Positions 33,187-42,580 are shown, counted from the first letter of the stretch. The stretch: DNA of 64,000 bases from Endozoicomonas euniceicola (GCF_025562755.1 NZ_CP103300.1:5768501-5832500); one strand, 5' to 3'. The notes: a model not told the origin generated them from the sequence alone. Made by a program: numbers and translations.

Positions 33187-36100
33187 ATGCTCAAAGTTCA
33201 GGCGATTACGAACATTATGCTTGCTACGCTTGCGCAGTTATTGTTCTTTTTCTTTGCGGTTTCGAGTTCACAATCTTTTGCTGCCAGCGGTGGCGCTATT
33301 TGTAAACCTGTCGGCAACTTATCTACAGATTTTCCGAAGGAAGCGTTTTTAACCGATGGTTATATGGCCTGCTTCAAGCCTCGTGACCATAGCGGGAAGA
33401 CAGCTTTTAAATCCGCCTGGATGCTTTTTTTCGATGTCCTGTCTGGCGGTTTTTCAAAAACCCGGAAGATCGCTGCTGTTTCCCTCAGACCCGGAGGTGA
33501 GTCGTTCAGCAACCGGCATTTACTCACAGAAGCGCCCTCGCCATCCGTTTCAAAGTTACTTCTGAAGCGTAAACTGATTCCTGATGAGGTTTACTCAGGA
33601 AGAGAAAGCAATATTGTTGCAAGCTTTGAGCGAGCCTTTGTCGACTGGCAACACCTTGCTGAAAAGACTTCTTATCCTGCTGTCGCGGTATCAATCCTGG
33701 ATGCATCTGTGCGGGTTGTGATTAACCGGGATGAAACGCCTTCGGAAACCAGGCTGATCTCTTATTACGATCAATTGATTAACAGTCTCATACAGAGCTA
33801 TTTGTCCTTGACGCGCACTGAAGCGTTACATGGCATTGCAGGCCTTGTCACAGATAGCATTGCAGCGAATGCCGCAGGTAGTCTGTCAGCTTCCGCAAGT
33901 GGTGGTGACGATGGCGATGGCGATGGCGATGGCGACGGCGATGGCGATCCAGAGCCTCTGGTTATTGAACTGAATGGCGATCTGTATCCCCAACAGGACT
34001 CTACAAACGATCTGCTCAGCGAGAGCCGAAAAAATAAGCAAAGGCTTTTAAGGATAATCAAGAAAAAAATACTTTTGGCCAGGGCTGCCGGGCACTCGGA
34101 TATGGCCAACATTCTTGATAACCGAATCATGCTTATTGAAGCCGACCTGGCTTACTTAAATGAGCAATCGACCCGACAAACAAATAGCGATGTCCTCCCT
34201 CCGGATTTTTTGTCACTTCTGCAAGCCTGGCTGGCTGATAATTCCAAAGAAGTGGAGCATTATGACGACGACCTTCTGAAAGTGGCTCTGGAGCAGCAGG
34301 CCATAACAGACAATGCCGATTATCAGGACATTGTTATATTTTCCAGCAAGCTGCCACCAGAAGAGAGGCCGTTTTATTTGCAGTGGCTTGATTCCGCCCC
34401 CGGACTGCTTTACAACGAGTTGAAAAACCGGCTGGAACAGCTGTTGCGGGGTGGAAAAGACCACCATGGTTCTTCAAAAGAGCAGGTCGGGTTACTGGCT
34501 TCTGACCTTCAAGCACTGGTTCAGCAGTACCAGAATGATTTTAAAGCTGATCTCTTGTCCCGGCACTATGGCAGGCAGGCAGCAAATAGCATGGAAAACC
34601 AGTCACCGGGCGAATCGCCATCTGGGGCAGTGGGAGGAACGCAAGCTGGCGCTGCTGATAACCATGCTCAAAGTCGCAACATACCAAAATCGGGTTCAAG
34701 CGAAAGAAATGGAGAAGACAAACCTCCGTTTAACAATAGAGGGATGCATACCGAAGGCCACAACTGTCCTAAATGCAATAACGGACCTTGTAAAGAGTTG
34801 CTTTCAAAATTATCTCAAGGATTAAAAAATCTTGATCCTGATGAATTAAAGCAACACTGTCTTGCACTTATGATAAAGAATTTAAGTTTGCAAGAGGATT
34901 TGGGAGAGGTGAGCACTCAGTATGAGGCACTTCGCTCTGAACCCAAGAGGAAAGCTAATTTTCAAAAGATTTATAAGCCTGGTCAAGGGCAAAAACATAC
35001 CGTGGAAACGGGAACTCAAACTGATGATGGCTATGTTCGGGTCGTAGGCAATGACCGGATCTCACAGGCACCGGTTCCACAACAAGAGGATCCAGCTAAA
35101 CATACCGTGGGAACTCAAACTGGTCATGTCGATGTTAGGATCGTAAGCAATGACCGGATCTCACAAGCACCAGATCCACAACAAGAGAATTCAGCTCAGG
35201 ATAGAAAAACCAATCCGATTATGGCAGAAGAAGGGGCAGCTGCTGAGGCCGCGTCGGACGACTCTATGGCCCTTCATTACTCGGATAGTGTATGGGTTGC
35301 ATACAAAAAATTGTTTTTCGCGATTGCTGAACAACTTCCTCAAGCAGATCGGCAAAAATTACTTACGTGGGCTAAAGATATGGACATACAAGAAGTTACC
35401 CGGGATGAGCCTCATCTCATATTAGAGAAGCTACACGAAAAAAAAATTATCACTCCGATAAATCTGGATCCGCTTAAAAAATTTTTTGAGGAAAATCAAC
35501 AATATGGTTTAGTACATGTTATTGATGGATTTTTGGAAGGTGATTATAGCTATATCAACATATTATTAAAAAGTCGTACTCCTTCAGCAGCTTCAGCAGC
35601 TTCAGCAGCTTCAGCAGCTTCAGCAGCTTCAGCAGCTTCAGCAAGACAAAACAGTTATGGTAGGGCAAGCGGTCATCATTCCAACGACTCACGAGGATCT
35701 GGGATTACGCCCAATGGACACAGGAAATCAGCCTATCAGAATTGGAAACAAAAACTTCATGAAGAAATAATTTCTCGTCAAGTTGGTCGATTGAACAACA
35801 CTAGTGTGGATAATCGCAGAAGTCTGCAATCCAAGCTATTAACTCCGCTGCCAAATCAGGGGGGGCAATCTGGTACCTCTGCAAACTCCGGTAGCCAGAG
35901 CCTCCGATCTGTTCTAGAAAGTGGCGAAAGTGACAGCTCTTCTACTCGTCTGGATATACTCCGCTCCGAACAAGTTAGGCGCAAAACTGAAGGTCAATGG
36001 CTATGCAGTCATTACAAACGACATTGCTACGTTAATTTTGGGTGTTGTGAGCCATTCTGGCCATGTCATCGTTGTCATAACCATCAGTCAACTTGTGGGC

Positions 36101-36579
36101 AGAAAAAACTAAAGTCGCGCGATACAGTGCAAGTAAAATGCATATATTGTAATAAAGTACAAGATTTTGGTGAGTATTGTGCAGACTGTGGTACAAAATT
36201 TTCCACCTACTATTGTGGAAAATGCAAACACCTTACCGGTACCGACGATACTCCTTACCATTGTGAAAAATGCGGTATCTGCCGTATACACGGTGATCGT
36301 TCGTTTCATTGCGACACTTGTGGCGTCTGCCTGGACGTACAGTTACGTGGCAATCATAAGTGTCGGGAGGGGTCTGCCCATGATGAGTGTTGCATTTGCC
36401 TGGAGGATGCCTTTACCGGGTGTCAGATTTTACCCTGTTCCCACAAGGTGCATAAAGAGTGTGCTTCGCAGATGATCCGCAGTGGCATAACCCGTTGTCC
36501 CATTTGCCGGGAGAGCTTTGCGCACAAGCTGGAACGTAGGCCAATTAACAGAAAAAATAAGGAAGGAAGTAACAAGTAG
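33187..36579 (+). CDS. Giant secreted protein with RCHY1/Pirh2-like CHY-CTCHY-RING E3 ligase module
   Basis: A 1130-aa protein if started at the ATG before the signal peptide (ITNIMLATLAQLLFFFFAV); an ATG at 33079 would add 36 residues. The N-terminal ~450 residues are helical with an Asp-Gly repeat and resemble the giants at 57.8-64 kb. The middle is low-complexity, with two NDRISQAP repeats, two GTQT motifs and an Ala-Ala-Ser repeat. Residues ~940-1130 hold a CHY finger (CSHYKRHCYVNFGCCEPFW), a CTCHY finger (YHCEKCGICRIHGDRSFHC, then GNHKC) and a RING-H2 (CCICLED, LPCSHKVHKEC, RCPIC). This order is that of eukaryotic RCHY1 E3 ubiquitin ligases, with zinc ligands largely intact. A host-acquired, ubiquitin-ligating effector is inferred. 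Confidence 0.85.
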   Translation: MLKVQAITNIMLATLAQLLFFFFAVSSSQSFAASGGAICKPVGNLSTDFPKEAFLTDGYMACFKPRDHSGKTAFKSAWMLFFDVLSGGFSKTRKIAAVSLRPGGESFSNRHLLTEAPSPSVSKLLLKRKLIPDEVYSGRESNIVASFERAFVDWQHLAEKTSYPAVAVSILDASVRVVINRDETPSETRLISYYDQLINSLIQSYLSLTRTEALHGIAGLVTDSIAANAAGSLSASASGGDDGDGDGDGDGDGDPEPLVIELNGDLYPQQDSTNDLLSESRKNKQRLLRIIKKKILLARAAGHSDMANILDNRIMLIEADLAYLNEQSTRQTNSDVLPPDFLSLLQAWLADNSKEVEHYDDDLLKVALEQQAITDNADYQDIVIFSSKLPPEERPFYLQWLDSAPGLLYNELKNRLEQLLRGGKDHHGSSKEQVGLLASDLQALVQQYQNDFKADLLSRHYGRQAANSMENQSPGESPSGAVGGTQAGAADNHAQSRNIPKSGSSERNGEDKPPFNNRGMHTEGHNCPKCNNGPCKELLSKLSQGLKNLDPDELKQHCLALMIKNLSLQEDLGEVSTQYEALRSEPKRKANFQKIYKPGQGQKHTVETGTQTDDGYVRVVGNDRISQAPVPQQEDPAKHTVGTQTGHVDVRIVSNDRISQAPDPQQENSAQDRKTNPIMAEEGAAAEAASDDSMALHYSDSVWVAYKKLFFAIAEQLPQADRQKLLTWAKDMDIQEVTRDEPHLILEKLHEKKIITPINLDPLKKFFEENQQYGLVHVIDGFLEGDYSYINILLKSRTPSAASAASAASAASAASAASARQNSYGRASGHHSNDSRGSGITPNGHRKSAYQNWKQKLHEEIISRQVGRLNNTSVDNRRSLQSKLLTPLPNQGGQSGTSANSGSQSLRSVLESGESDSSSTRLDILRSEQVRRKTEGQWLCSHYKRHCYVNFGCCEPFWPCHRCHNHQSTCGQKKLKSRDTVQVKCIYCNKVQDFGEYCADCGTKFSTYYCGKCKHLTGTDDTPYHCEKCGICRIHGDRSFHCDTCGVCLDVQLRGNHKCREGSAHDECCICLEDAFTGCQILPCSHKVHKECASQMIRSGITRCPICRESFAHKLERRPINRKNKEGSNK
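33901..33950 (+). repeat. Asp-Gly codon repeat
   Basis: GATGGC hexamers encode an alternating Asp-Gly run inside the RCHY1-like protein. A similar Gly/Asp-rich linker occurs at the matching place in the protein at 57793-61110. Confidence 0.8.
35584..35643 (+). repeat. Nonanucleotide repeat encoding Ser-Ala-Ala
   Basis: TCAGCAGCT repeated 6.7 times with no mismatch, in frame, in the linker before the zinc module of the RCHY1-like protein. Copy-number change would alter linker length without breaking the frame. Confidence 0.9.
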
Positions 36580-36607
36580 ATGCGGTCGATGCAATGAATG
36601 ACTATTG

Positions 36608-36647
36608 AGCAATAAGGCTGCCTGAAAGTTCAGGCAGCCTTATTGCT
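36608..36647. terminator. Bidirectional terminator-like hairpin
   Basis: A perfect 19-bp inverted repeat (arms 36608-36626 and 36629-36647) between the convergent RCHY1-like gene and purB. No long T run follows on either strand, though the stem base is A/T-rich. Confidence 0.65.
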
Positions 36648-36689
36648 GTTCAGGGTATCGAATACGGTGTTTGAAGGAACAGGTTGGTC

Positions 36690-38060
36690 TCAGATAGCGT
36701 TAGCCTGATCCACAGCGTTACCGATATAGGTGGCCGGTGTCATGGCTTTCAACTCTTCCTTGGCCGCAGCTGGCAGTTCCAGCCCTTCGATAAAGGTGGC
36801 CAGAGTCGCTTTAGTAATACCGTCCTGACCACGGGTGAGAGCCTTCAGTTTCTCGTAAGGTTGTTCAATGCCGTAGCGGCGCATAACCGTCTGAATGGGC
36901 TCTGCCAGTACTTCCCAGGTATTGTCCAGATCAGCGTTCAGTGTCTCGGCATTCACCTGCAGCTTGCCGATGCCCTTCAGGCTGGAAGCGTAGGCGATCA
37001 GGCTGTAGCCCAGACCGGCACCCAGGTTACGCAGCACAGTAGAGTCTGTCAGGTCGCGCTGCCAGCGGGATACAGGCAGTTTGGCGGCCAGATGCTGCAT
37101 CACTGCATTGGCGATGCCCAGGTTGCCTTCGGAGTTTTCGAAATCAATCGGGTTGACCTTGTGCGGCATGGTGGAGGAGCCCACTTCACCGGCAATCGTC
37201 TTCTGCTTGAAATAACCCAGAGAGATATAGCCCCAGACATCACGATCGAAGTCGATCAGGATGGTGTTAAAACGGCAGATCGCGTCGTACAGTTCGGCGA
37301 TGTAATCGTGGGGTTCAATCTGGGTAGTGTATGGGTTGAAAGTCAGCCCCAGGCCAGTGACAAACTGTTCGGCGTGCTCCTGCCAGTTCACCTCAGGGTA
37401 GGCAGAAAGGTGGGCATTGTAGTTGCCAACAGCGCCATTGACTTTACCCAGTGGCGAGATCGCTTTGATCTGTTGGATTTGACGACGCAGACGATAGGCG
37501 ACGTTCGCCATCTCTTTGCCCAGTGTCGTCGGAGACGCAGTCTGTCCGTGGGTACGGGACAGCATTGGCTGGCTGGCATGATCCCGGGCCAGTTTTTCAA
37601 TGCTGGCTACCAGCTCTTCCATAACCGGCAGAACCGCTTCTTCCATACCGGTTTTCAGCATAAGACCGTGGGACAGGTTGTTGATGTCCTCAGACGTGCA
37701 GGCGAAGTGAACAAATTCGCTGATAGCTGCCAGTTCGGCGTTGTCCTGTACCTTTTCCTTGATCAGGTACTCAACCGCTTTTACATCGTGGTTGGTGGTA
37801 CGTTCGATGTCTTTGACACGCTCGGCGTCAGCCAGGGAAAAACCGTCGATCAGCTGATTCAGCACAACATTTGCCTGTTCAGACAGAGCCGGAACTTCGG
37901 TGATTTGAGGGTGAGCAGCCAGAGCCTGTAACCACTTTACTTCAACAGTAACGCGAAAGCGGATCAGGCCGTACTCGCTGAAAATGGTTCTGAGACTTTC
38001 GGTTTTAGACCCATAACGACCGTCGATAGGGGATACGGCAGTCAGTGCAGTCAGCTCCAT
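36690..38060 (-). CDS. purB: Adenylosuccinate lyase
   Basis: Cleaves SAICAR and adenylosuccinate in purine synthesis. Starting at MELTALTAVSPIDGRYG the protein is 456 aa, the E. coli length; an ATG 17 codons upstream is unlikely. Fumarase-superfamily signature GEVGSSTMPHKVNPIDFEN holds the catalytic serine loop; SRTHGQTASPTTLGKEMAN and FACTSEDINN are the other two conserved regions. It is the last gene of the mnmA-hflD-purB block. Confidence 0.97.
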   Translation of the reverse strand: MELTALTAVSPIDGRYGSKTESLRTIFSEYGLIRFRVTVEVKWLQALAAHPQITEVPALSEQANVVLNQLIDGFSLADAERVKDIERTTNHDVKAVEYLIKEKVQDNAELAAISEFVHFACTSEDINNLSHGLMLKTGMEEAVLPVMEELVASIEKLARDHASQPMLSRTHGQTASPTTLGKEMANVAYRLRRQIQQIKAISPLGKVNGAVGNYNAHLSAYPEVNWQEHAEQFVTGLGLTFNPYTTQIEPHDYIAELYDAICRFNTILIDFDRDVWGYISLGYFKQKTIAGEVGSSTMPHKVNPIDFENSEGNLGIANAVMQHLAAKLPVSRWQRDLTDSTVLRNLGAGLGYSLIAYASSLKGIGKLQVNAETLNADLDNTWEVLAEPIQTVMRRYGIEQPYEKLKALTRGQDGITKATLATFIEGLELPAAAKEELKAMTPATYIGNAVDQANAI

Positions 38061-38182
38061 GTTTAAACGCCTTATGATCGCAGAAAAGGGCGCATCATAC
38101 CGGAAAAACATCGGTCTTTCAGTTGTGATGCATGAAAAAACGTATGAAAAAAAAGTAAAACAGTCGATGGTCAGAGTTGGGG

Positions 38183-38797
38183 TCAGCTGAGTTGTTTCAG
38201 GCCGTCCAGCAGTTTCCTGCGGTTAAACAGCAGCTGCCAGCGGCTGCCGCCGGTCTGTCGCCACAGGATGGCGGAACGGATGCCCGCCAGAAGTAGCGCC
38301 CTGATTTTTTCGGCATTGCTTTTGATTTGCAGGTGACGCAGATCACCAGAGACCTGTACACGGGTTCTGAACGTGCTGATGGTATCCAGATAGATACCCG
38401 CCAGGCTGGCAATCACATTTTCATGCAGCAGGCCAAAATGAGAGACCTGATCCCCGGCCCGGGAGAGACGCTGGCTGATTTCCTGCATCATATTGCCGTT
38501 ACGACTGAGTTTGCGTTCAAGGTGGATCAGGGTAAGGGCATAACGAACAGTATCGCCCTGAATAGCATCGCTTTGGCGCTCCAACACGTTTTTAAGGGTC
38601 TGTCGTCCCAGCGTCAGCGATGCATAGCCCTGATAGATGTCTTCTACTGAATCTGGTTTAGTCACGAATACGCTGTGAATAGAGGGCGTCATGTCCTCAT
38701 CGGTCAGCTGACCTGTTCGTGCCAGGCGCTCTACTAACGCGGCTGCCTGAAAAATGCCGGCCAGTGCTGCGGCCTGTTCCTTTGCTGTGTATTGCAC
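38183..38797 (-). CDS. hflD: High-frequency lysogenization protein HflD homologue
   Basis: A 204-aa helical protein lying between mnmA and purB, the conserved place of hflD (ycfC). In E. coli HflD is a peripheral membrane protein that binds phage lambda CII; its normal cell role is unclear. Recognisable stretches are AGIFQAAALVERLA, YALTLIHLERKL and KIRALLLAGIRSAILWRQTGG. Length is normal. Confidence 0.9.
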   Translation of the reverse strand: MQYTAKEQAAALAGIFQAAALVERLARTGQLTDEDMTPSIHSVFVTKPDSVEDIYQGYASLTLGRQTLKNVLERQSDAIQGDTVRYALTLIHLERKLSRNGNMMQEISQRLSRAGDQVSHFGLLHENVIASLAGIYLDTISTFRTRVQVSGDLRHLQIKSNAEKIRALLLAGIRSAILWRQTGGSRWQLLFNRRKLLDGLKQLS

Positions 38798-38821
38798 CAG
38801 TAATTCTCTGTTCCGTTCAGC

Positions 38822-38865
38822 GGGTCTGCAAGGTGGATGATTTCAATTCGAAAGGTTGCAGACCC
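38822..38865. other. Inverted repeat between mnmA and hflD
   Basis: GGGTCTGCAA and TTGCAGACCC form a perfect 10-bp stem with a 24-base loop in the 74-bp gap. No T run follows, so it may be an mRNA-processing or partial-termination structure. Confidence 0.4.
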
Positions 38866-38871
38866 AATACC

Positions 38872-39993
38872 TTACGCGGCTTTGGCGTCTGCTACTGTCT
38901 TGTGACGTCCGTCAATAATGCCACCACCCAGGCAGGTATCATCGTTGTAGAATACCACGGACTGACCCGGTGTGACTGCTCTTTGTGCTTCATCAAACAC
39001 GACCAGATAGCGGCCATCGCCCATTTTAGACAGTGTGCAGGCCTGGTCCTGCTGGCGGTAACGTACCTTGGCAGTCAGTCTGGTCGGCATTTCGGGTGCC
39101 TGTCCGGAAATCCAGAAAATATCACTGGCGGTCAGTGCTTCAGAAAACAGCAGAGGATTGTCATTACCCTGACCGACGATCAGCACATTGTTGTCGAGGT
39201 CTTTTTCAACCACGTACCAGGGGGATTCGGACGCCCCTTTCAGGCCACCAATGCCGAGCCCCTGACGCTGACCAATGGTGTGATACATCAGGCCAGAGTG
39301 TTGACCAATGGTGTCGCCTGCTTCGGTGATAATATCGCCGGGTTGCGCAGGCAGGTACTGCTTCAGGAAGTCCCGGAAGCGGCGTTCGCCAATAAAGCAG
39401 ATGCCGGTACTGTCTTTTTTGTTGTGGGTGATCAGGTCGTGTTCTTCAGCGAGACGACGTACTTCCGGCTTTTCCAGTTCACCCACCGGGAACAGGGTGC
39501 GAGCCAGCTGTTCAGAACCGACCTGGTGCAGGAAATAACTCTGGTCTTTGTTGTTGTCCAGACCTTTTTTCAAAACCGCCTGACCATCGACGATGCCACC
39601 ACGGGCGTAATGCCCCATGGCGATAAAATCGGCATCCAGATGTTGGGCGTAATCCAGAAACGCCTTGAACTTGATTTCCTTGTTGCACAGGATGTCCGGG
39701 TTGGGGGTGCGGCCATCGCGGTATTCGTTCAGGAAGTGTTCAAACACGTTATCCCAGTACTCTGCCGCAAAGTTAGCCTTGTGCAGTTTGATGCCCAGCT
39801 TGTCGCACACTGCCTGTGCGTCAGCCAGGTCGTCCATGGCGGTACAGTATTCCGTACCGTCATCTTCTTCCCAGTTTTTCATAAACAGACCTTCTACCTG
39901 GTAGCCCCGCTGTTTGAGCAGAAGCGCTGAGACAGAAGAATCTACACCGCCGGACATGCCGACAATGACTCTGGTATCGGAAGGTTGTTTCAT
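38872..39993 (-). CDS. mnmA: tRNA-specific 2-thiouridylase
   Basis: Thiolates the wobble uridine of Lys, Glu and Gln tRNAs. Translation from MKQPSDTRVIVGMSG gives 373 aa; an in-frame ATG 16 codons upstream exists, but AAGG lies just before the chosen start. The PP-loop GMSGGVDSSVSALLL binds ATP; the catalytic cysteines are in DGTEYCTAMDD and DSTGICFIGERRF; the C-terminal part carries GQRQGLGIGG. It heads the mnmA-hflD-purB block. Confidence 0.96.
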   Translation of the reverse strand: MKQPSDTRVIVGMSGGVDSSVSALLLKQRGYQVEGLFMKNWEEDDGTEYCTAMDDLADAQAVCDKLGIKLHKANFAAEYWDNVFEHFLNEYRDGRTPNPDILCNKEIKFKAFLDYAQHLDADFIAMGHYARGGIVDGQAVLKKGLDNNKDQSYFLHQVGSEQLARTLFPVGELEKPEVRRLAEEHDLITHNKKDSTGICFIGERRFRDFLKQYLPAQPGDIITEAGDTIGQHSGLMYHTIGQRQGLGIGGLKGASESPWYVVEKDLDNNVLIVGQGNDNPLLFSEALTASDIFWISGQAPEMPTRLTAKVRYRQQDQACTLSKMGDGRYLVVFDEAQRAVTPGQSVVFYNDDTCLGGGIIDGRHKTVADAKAA

Positions 39994-40357
39994 AGGACCT
40001 TGTAGCTTGTTAGCTATGAGCATTGGAGGTGGGTTAATCACCCCACCTCCATGGTAAAAAAATAACTGGCGGCTATTCTACCTTCGGTTGGGTATGACTT
40101 CTATATCCAGCCGGATACTGCAAGAGGTACGATGGTACTTACAAAAATCAGTAAAAATACAGTGTCGTCGCATTTATTCCCTGCCCGTGTTGGTATATCT
40201 TAGTAGCGACTTTCTAGGGGGAATGGTTTTTTACTGGTTGCCCTGTGACCCTAAGTAATAATAACGCCAAATGATTATCTGCTCTATTCTCGGTCAGGTT
40301 CCCTGACTGGCAGCCTGAGAATATGACTTTAGTACCGTTTGGAGTCAGGAACAAACT
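39994..40357. other. 364-bp divergent intergenic region mnmA/icd
   Basis: Must hold promoters for mnmA (-) and icd (+). Visible are an inverted repeat (GTCAG-GTTC-CCTGAC near 40300) and the icd ribosome-binding site (GGAGTCAGG). No ORF, tRNA or riboswitch was recognised. Confidence 0.5.
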
Positions 40358-42580
40358 ATGACAACAGCCAAGATTATTTATACCGAAACCGACGAAGCTC
40401 CAGCCCTTGCCACTTATTCTCTCCTCCCTATCGTTCAGGCCTTTGCCTCAGTTGCTGATGTCACCGTTGAAACACGCGACATTTCTCTGGCCGGACGAAT
40501 TATTGCCAACTTTCCTGATCATCTGAGCGATGACCAGAAGATTGGCGATGCCCTGGCGGAGCTGGGAGATCTGGCAAAAACGCCGGAAGCCAATATTATC
40601 AAACTGCCTAATATCAGTGCCTCGATTCCTCAGCTGAACGCTGCCATCAAGGAGTTGCAGGCTCATGGTTACGATGTGCCGGACTATCCCGAAGAGCCTC
40701 AGAACCCTGCCCAAGAAGCAATAAAAGCCCGTTATGCCAAAGTGCTGGGCAGTGCCGTTAACCCGGTTTTGCGTGAAGGCAACTCGGATCGTCGTGTGGC
40801 TGGCCCTGTTAAGGAGTATGCCAGAAACAATCCTCATTCCATGGGTGAGTGGAGTTCTGAATCTAAGTCCCATGTCGCGCATATGACGGAGGGTGATTTC
40901 TACGGCAGTGAACAGTCTGTGATTATGGCTGATGCTGGCAATGTGTCTATTCAGCTAACGGATGAAAAAGGCGAGGTAAGTGTCTTAAAAGACAAGCTTT
41001 CTTTACAGTCTGGTGAAGTAATTGATTCCGCTGTGATGAGCTGTTCTGCGCTTTCAGCTTTTTATGAAACCCAGATTGAAGAAGCTCGTCAGCAGGGTGT
41101 CCTGCTGTCACTGCACCTGAAAGCCACCATGATGAAAGTGTCTGACCCCATCATGTTTGGTCTGGCGGTTGAGGCGTACTATAAAGACGTGTTCACCAAA
41201 CATGCCGCACTGTTTGAAGATCTTGGCGTTGACGCCAGTAATGGCATTGGTGATGTGTACGCTAAGATAGATGGCTTGCCCGCTGAACAGAAAGCTGAAG
41301 TCGAAGCGGATCTGGTGAAGGTTTATAACAGTCGCCCTTCGCTGGCGATGGTGGATTCAGATCGCGGTATTACCAATTTGCATGTCCCCAGCGATATTAT
41401 TATCGATGCCTCCATGCCGGCGGCGATTCGCTCCTCTGGTAAAATGTGGGGGCCGGATGGCAAGCTTCATGACACCAGGGCGATGATTCCTGATCGTTGT
41501 TACGCAGGTGTTTACCAGGAAGTCATTCAGTTCTGTAAGGATAACGGTGCCTTTGATGTCACCACCATGGGTAATGTCTCCAATGTCGGCCTGATGGCCC
41601 AGAAAGCGGAAGAATACGGTTCCCACGATAAGACCTTTAAGATTCCGGTGGCTGGTGTTGTTCGTGTTATTGACGCTGCCGGCAAGGTACTAATGCAGCA
41701 TAAAGTAGAGAAGGGCGACATCTGGAGAATGTGCCAGACCCGGGATGAGCCAATTCGTGACTGGGTAAAGCTGGGTGTTAATCGCGCCAGGGCAACCGGC
41801 TCTACCGCTATTTTCTGGCTGGATCAGCAGCGTGCCCACGATGCCAGCCTGATTGACAAAGTGAACACCTATCTTAAAGACCATGATACGGATGGTCTGG
41901 ATATTCGTATCCAGCCCCCTGTTGAAGCCGTTAAAACCAGTCTTGAGCGGGTTAAGGCAGGTAAGGATACGATCTCTGTTACCGGTAATGTTCTGCGTGA
42001 CTACCTGACTGACCTATTCCCAATTCTGGAGCTGGGAACCAGCGCCAAGATGCTCTCTATTGTGCCTTTGCTGGCAGGTGGCGGACTCTATGAGACCGGT
42101 GCTGGTGGTTCTGCGCCCAAGCATGTTCAGCAGTTTGTAAAAGAAAATCATCTGCGCTGGGACTCTCTGGGTGAATTTCTGGCACTGGCCGTTTCCCTGG
42201 AAGACCTTGCCATTAAAACCGGTAATGTCAAAACTAAAGTGCTGGCCTCAACCCTCAATAAGGCTAATGGTCAGTTTCTGGAAGCCAATAAGTCACCATC
42301 AAGAAAAGTCAACGAGCTGGATAATCGTGGCAGTCACTTCTATCTGGCAATGTACTGGGCTGAAGCCCTGGCCGGACAGGAAGAAGACGCTGAGTTGAAA
42401 CAGCGTTTTGAAGCACTGGCTTCCGAGCTGAAAAATAATGAAGCAGCCATTATTGAAGAACTGAACTCGGCTCAGGGTGTTGCTATGGATATGGGGGGCT
42501 ACTATCACCCAAACCCGGAACGGCTGGCAAAAGCCATGCGTCCGTCAGCCCTGTTTAACAATGCATTGAATGCTCTGTAA
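40358..42580 (+). CDS. icd: Isocitrate dehydrogenase, NADP-dependent, monomeric type
   Basis: Oxidises isocitrate to 2-oxoglutarate with NADP. At 740 aa it is the monomeric IDH-II type, unrelated in sequence to the ~420-aa dimeric enzyme. Family stretches include IIYTETDEAPALATYSLLP, LPNISASIPQL, LREGNSDRRVAGPVK, YARNNPHSMGEW, and RGSHFYLAMYWAEAL near the end. GGAGTCAGGAAC precedes the ATG, and a Rho-independent terminator follows. Confidence 0.97.
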   Translation: MTTAKIIYTETDEAPALATYSLLPIVQAFASVADVTVETRDISLAGRIIANFPDHLSDDQKIGDALAELGDLAKTPEANIIKLPNISASIPQLNAAIKELQAHGYDVPDYPEEPQNPAQEAIKARYAKVLGSAVNPVLREGNSDRRVAGPVKEYARNNPHSMGEWSSESKSHVAHMTEGDFYGSEQSVIMADAGNVSIQLTDEKGEVSVLKDKLSLQSGEVIDSAVMSCSALSAFYETQIEEARQQGVLLSLHLKATMMKVSDPIMFGLAVEAYYKDVFTKHAALFEDLGVDASNGIGDVYAKIDGLPAEQKAEVEADLVKVYNSRPSLAMVDSDRGITNLHVPSDIIIDASMPAAIRSSGKMWGPDGKLHDTRAMIPDRCYAGVYQEVIQFCKDNGAFDVTTMGNVSNVGLMAQKAEEYGSHDKTFKIPVAGVVRVIDAAGKVLMQHKVEKGDIWRMCQTRDEPIRDWVKLGVNRARATGSTAIFWLDQQRAHDASLIDKVNTYLKDHDTDGLDIRIQPPVEAVKTSLERVKAGKDTISVTGNVLRDYLTDLFPILELGTSAKMLSIVPLLAGGGLYETGAGGSAPKHVQQFVKENHLRWDSLGEFLALAVSLEDLAIKTGNVKTKVLASTLNKANGQFLEANKSPSRKVNELDNRGSHFYLAMYWAEALAGQEEDAELKQRFEALASELKNNEAAIIEELNSAQGVAMDMGGYYHPNPERLAKAMRPSALFNNALNAL

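Noticed and set aside
36684..37931. 415-aa open frame on + across purB
   Set aside because: Antisense shadow of purB; purB is unmistakable and the + frame has no recognisable motif.
38719..39930. 403-aa open frame on + across mnmA
   Set aside because: Antisense shadow of mnmA and of the 3' end of the mnmA-hflD gap; low-information composition.
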